Origin: Sphingomonadales bacterium
GTDB lineage: Bacteria; Pseudomonadota; Alphaproteobacteria; Sphingomonadales; Sphingomonadaceae
Assembly (NCBI GenBank): GCA_027486895.1
Contig: JAIXOE010000054.1
Coordinates: 1-64,000 of the forward strand
Length of the DNA stretch: 64,000 nucleotides
Direction of reading: 5' to 3'
Part shown: piece by piece, positions 60,630 to 64,000 of the stretch
Layout: each line of letters opens with the position of its first letter
How positions within the stretch are numbered: the stretch's first letter is position 1
Notes under the pieces: generated by a model
Seen by the model: the letters and a program-made list of their open reading frames with translations, nothing else
What the model was told of the DNA's origin: nothing
Databases searched by the model: none
Translations under genes and position numbers: made by a program

Positions 60630-61829
60630 TCAAATGATCCCGACCGCCTTGCCTGCGCGTTCAAAACGGCTGAGAATATCGGCAACCTGTTCGCTGCTAT
60701 GTTCCGCACATAATGAGCAACGCAGCAGCGTCATCCCCGCTGGCGTTGCGGGCGGACGGGCAAGGTTTACATATAGGCCGTTCTCAAGAAGCGCAGCCCA
60801 CATCATCGCGCCCTTTTCCAGATCGGGCATGATGACCGCGATGATCGCGCTTTGCGCATCAGGCGTTCCAAGCTTGAAACCAAGGTCGCGCAGGCCCTTA
60901 TGCAGATTTCTGGAGTTTTCCCATAAATGCGCACGCTTGTTCCCATTGTGCATCAACTTGCGAATGCTGGCGGCCGAGCACGCTACCACCGCTGGCGGCA
61001 GCGACGCCGTGAACACATAAGGACGGCAGACAAGCCGCATGATTTCAAACTTCGGATGGTTTGATACGCAGAAACCGCCGACTGTGCCGACGGATTTGGA
61101 GAATGTACCAATGACGAAATCGACATCGTCCAACACGCCCTGCTCTTCGGCAACGCCGCGGCCATTTTCGCCGATGAAGCCCATCGAGTGCGCTTCGTCG
61201 ACAAGGATCATCGCGCCGGCTTCTTTCGAAACGCGGATCATTTCCTTCAACGGCGCAACATCGCCGAGCATGGAATAGACGCCCTCAAGCACGACCAGCT
61301 TGCCAGCGTCAGAAGGCAGACGCTTGAGCCGTTTTTCGAGCGCTTCGACATCGTTATGGCGGAAGGCGACGATTTCGGCATCACCCATTTTACAGCCGTC
61401 ATAGATCGACGCATGGCTGTCGATATCCAAAATGATATAATCGCCCTTGCCCGCAATCGTGCTGATGATGCCAAGGTTCGCCTGATATCCCGTGGAAAAG
61501 ACCATCGCATGGTCCATTCCGTAGAATTCCTTCAGCGCGTCTTCGCATTCCTTATGGCCCTGAAATGTGCCGTTCAAAACGCGGCTTCCGGTTGTACCTG
61601 CGCCGAATTCGTCCAAAGCCTGTTTGCCCGCCGCGATGACGTCATCATCGAAGGTCATGCCCATATAATTATAGGTACCAAGCAAGATCGTTTCCTTGCC
61701 GTTGACGACAGCAACAGTAGGCGATTTCACCTCTTCCATCACAAGGCTGAACGGGTCTTTCACGCCAGTGGCGAGCAAGCCTTCACGTTGTGCAATCAGG
61801 GCATCAAATTTGGAGAATAAATCAGTCAT
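60630..61829 (-). CDS. spt: Serine palmitoyltransferase (alpha-oxoamine synthase family)
   Basis: NYMGMTFDDDV, GTGTGSRVLNGT-like GAGTTGSRVLNGTFQGH, PLP motif GTFSKSVGTVGG. Confidence 0.9.
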   Translation of the reverse strand: MTDLFSKFDALIAQREGLLATGVKDPFSLVMEEVKSPTVAVVNGKETILLGTYNYMGMTFDDDVIAAGKQALDEFGAGTTGSRVLNGTFQGHKECEDALKEFYGMDHAMVFSTGYQANLGIISTIAGKGDYIILDIDSHASIYDGCKMGDAEIVAFRHNDVEALEKRLKRLPSDAGKLVVLEGVYSMLGDVAPLKEMIRVSKEAGAMILVDEAHSMGFIGENGRGVAEEQGVLDDVDFVIGTFSKSVGTVGGFCVSNHPKFEIMRLVCRPYVFTASLPPAVVACSAASIRKLMHNGNKRAHLWENSRNLHKGLRDLGFKLGTPDAQSAIIAVIMPDLEKGAMMWAALLENGLYVNLARPPATPAGMTLLRCSLCAEHSSEQVADILSRFERAGKAVGII

Positions 61830-61864
61830 TCACGTCTTCCGTTAAAATCAGGCGTCCGATTGTA

Positions 61865-62110
61865 TCAGGCTGCGGTCAGCTTGGTCACGGCGTCGACCAA
61901 TTGGCCTACATTTTCGATTTCAGCCTGCAAATTCATGCTGATGATGATGTCAAAGCTATCTTCGACCTCAGCCACAAAATCCATGACGGTCAGGCTGTCC
62001 CATTCCAAATCACCTGCAAAAGTGGTGGTCTCGCTGACCTCAACACCTTTTTTGTTAAATGGTTCAATCAGGCCCTTCAGGCGATCAAGCATTTCACTGC
62101 GTTCAGTCAT
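61865..62110 (-). CDS. Acyl carrier protein (sphingolipid-cluster ACP)
   Basis: LEWDSLTVMDFVAEVEDSFDI phosphopantetheine Ser motif. Confidence 0.92.
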   Translation of the reverse strand: MTERSEMLDRLKGLIEPFNKKGVEVSETTTFAGDLEWDSLTVMDFVAEVEDSFDIIISMNLQAEIENVGQLVDAVTKLTAA

Positions 62111-62200
62111 TCGTAAATCCTCAAATTATGTGACGGGCAATGCGCCGCATTGGCGCCCTATGGCAAGGGAATAAGGCGGCAAGAGGGCAAAGCAGTTCGC

Positions 62201-63109
62201 CTACATCCAGCCCTGTTCGCGATACCAGATTACGGTGTCTTTTAGCCCCTTGGGCGTCGGTATTTCCGGCGTCCAAAGCTGGGACGCTGGCGTGGCGTCG
62301 GGGTTGATGGTCCAGTCGGGATGCGCCAGATAATTGGCACGATCCGGCGTCAGCTTTGCATTTGCACCGCGAACCGCGCGGTCCGCCCATCCAGCAAATT
62401 TCAAAAGAAACGCAGGCGCGTGGAGCGTCGTAACCTCACGCCCGACGGCAGCACCGATGGCTTTGGCAAAGCCGGCGTGGCTCCACCCGCCTGCCGTCCC
62501 GTCATCCGCCTCGAACACACATTTCGAAACATCGTCCGCCGACAGCAAAGCCACTAACAAGCGGGCCAAGTCGTCGACATGAATGACCGAGACCTTCCCG
62601 CGCGGCGGCAGCAATGCCCAACCCTTGGCAGCAATGCGGAACATATCGAACATTTCGGTGTCACCAGGGCCGTAAACACCGGGCGGGCGAATGACGGTCC
62701 AGTCGAGCGATGATGTGCGCACAAGGGCTTCTGCCCTCGCCTTGCTTGCCCCGTACATCGAAAGCTCCGGATGGCGCGCAGCAAGCGAGGAGACGCAGAC
62801 AAAACGGTCTATTCCAGCCAATTGGGCGGCGCCGAGGATATTCGCTGTGCCGGTAACATTCCCGCTTTCGAAACCGGCGGCATCAGGCGCGTTTACGACG
62901 CCTGCAATATGCAAGACCGCATCGGCCTCTTTGCATAATTCATTGAGGCTTGCGGTATCACCAAGGCTGCCATGAACCCAAGTCACTCCAGCTTTCTTGG
63001 GCTGGTCCCGCCGCGTGAGCGCCCGCACATGCCAGCCAGCGGCAATCAGTCGATCAAGCGTAATGCGCCCGACAAAGCCGGTCGCTCCGGTCAGCGCGAC
63101 TGTCTTCAC
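62201..63109 (-). CDS. NAD-dependent epimerase/dehydratase (ceramide reductase candidate); GTG start
   Basis: VALTGATGFVGRITLDRLIAAGWHVRALTR Rossmann; YGASKARAE; adjacent to Spt/ACP. Confidence 0.85.
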   Translation of the reverse strand: MKTVALTGATGFVGRITLDRLIAAGWHVRALTRRDQPKKAGVTWVHGSLGDTASLNELCKEADAVLHIAGVVNAPDAAGFESGNVTGTANILGAAQLAGIDRFVCVSSLAARHPELSMYGASKARAEALVRTSSLDWTVIRPPGVYGPGDTEMFDMFRIAAKGWALLPPRGKVSVIHVDDLARLLVALLSADDVSKCVFEADDGTAGGWSHAGFAKAIGAAVGREVTTLHAPAFLLKFAGWADRAVRGANAKLTPDRANYLAHPDWTINPDATPASQLWTPEIPTPKGLKDTVIWYREQGWM

Positions 63110-64000
63110 AAAAGGACCAACTGATCGCGATGCACAAGGACGGAACGGGGAACGGTCCCCAAGATATCCGCCAACTCGCTCGAGCGATGGCCGCAAATGC
63201 GTGCTGCATCAACAGCATCATATTCAGACAATCCGCGCGCGACCGCAACGCCGTCATCATCACTGATGTCGATTACGTCACCGCGTTTAAACTCGCCCTC
63301 GACTGACAAGGCGCCTGCGGGCAACAAGCTGCTACCCGACATCAGCGCTTGAATTGCGCCAGCATCGACGCGGATGCGTCCCTTGACGGTCAGCCGACCA
63401 CCCAGCCAGCTCTTGCGTGCTGACCCACCTTCGCGCGGTGCAAAAAAGGTGGAAGGCGCGCCTGTTTCGAGCGCGGCAAGCGGGTGATCGCGAAGTCCGG
63501 AGGCAATGACCAAGCCAATGCCGGCCCTTGTCGCAATATCAGCGGCATCCAACTTCGACGCCATACCGCCCGACCCCATGCCAGAGGACGATCCCTCCGC
63601 CACCATGATGCGCACGCGGCCATCGATTTTCTCGATTGTGGGCAACAATACAGCACCGGGCAAATGCGGGGCGCGGTCGAAAAGGCCATCTACGTCCGAC
63701 AGCAAAATGACGCCGTTGGCACCAGCGGCCTGCGCAACGCGCGCGGCAAGCCGGTCGTTATCACCAAAGCGGATTTCTTCAGTGGCGACGCTGTCATTTT
63801 CATTGATAACGGGAACCGCCCCTGCACCCAAAAGGCGATCCAGCGTGGCGGCGATGTTCAGATAGCGGCGGCGATCCTCAAGATCATCAAGCGTCACGAG
63901 CATTTGTGCGGCAGCGAGCGATTGGGCGTCCAGCAACTCGGCCCAGATGCCCGACAGCACGATTTGCCCCACAGATGCTGCGGCCTGCGCATCGGCAAGG
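63106..64000 (-). CDS. proB: Glutamate 5-kinase, 5' truncated by window edge
   Basis: PVINENDSVATEEIRFGDNDRLAARVA, GMGSGGMASKLDAA, C-terminal PUA domain. Confidence 0.94.
   Translation of the reverse strand, partial: LADAQAAASVGQIVLSGIWAELLDAQSLAAAQMLVTLDDLEDRRRYLNIAATLDRLLGAGAVPVINENDSVATEEIRFGDNDRLAARVAQAAGANGVILLSDVDGLFDRAPHLPGAVLLPTIEKIDGRVRIMVAEGSSSGMGSGGMASKLDAADIATRAGIGLVIASGLRDHPLAALETGAPSTFFAPREGGSARKSWLGGRLTVKGRIRVDAGAIQALMSGSSLLPAGALSVEGEFKRGDVIDISDDDGVAVARGLSEYDAVDAARICGHRSSELADILGTVPRSVLVHRDQLVLL

Overview
This is a 64 kb chromosomal segment that looks like an alphaproteobacterium of the Sphingomonadales (inferred from gene content and protein style; no search was run). It is dense and mostly housekeeping. 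I saw no rRNA, prophage, transposase or CRISPR array. Left to right, the main blocks are: the phosphate system (pstS 3' end, pstCAB, phoU, phoB), a Flp pilin and a phosphate-type porin; cysE and oxyR; moaE, moaD and pgsA; tRNA-Leu(CAA); aldehyde, acyl-CoA and thiolase enzymes; a Ca-type PQQ alcohol dehydrogenase; glnB-glnA; a light cluster at 26.8-29.4 kb (LOV-HTH regulator divergent from a xanthorhodopsin-type proton pump, then a Blh-type retinal-forming oxygenase); TonB/ExbB/ExbD/ExbD; rpsU; a MlaA-like protein; Nramp; class I fumarase; class I RNR (nrdA, nrdB); small zinc-finger and membrane proteins. The right end (about 52.6-63.2 kb) looks like a sphingolipid biogenesis and transport island: LptF, LptG, a GNAT-like acyltransferase, a lipid kinase, a nucleotidyltransferase-like protein, DUF1275, serine palmitoyltransferase, ACP and an NAD-epimerase, abutting proB. 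The strongest leads are (1) the LOV / rhodopsin / blh unit, with a 32-bp perfect palindrome at the rhodopsin-blh junction and a predicted carotenoid-antenna glycine; (2) the sphingolipid island with embedded LptFG and uncharacterised partners; (3) a SRAP-family protein lacking the expected catalytic residues; (4) a TonB-box-like motif in the MlaA-like protein; (5) a YYDxxGRW tandem-repeat protein. Family assignments come from reading motifs by eye and need database confirmation.
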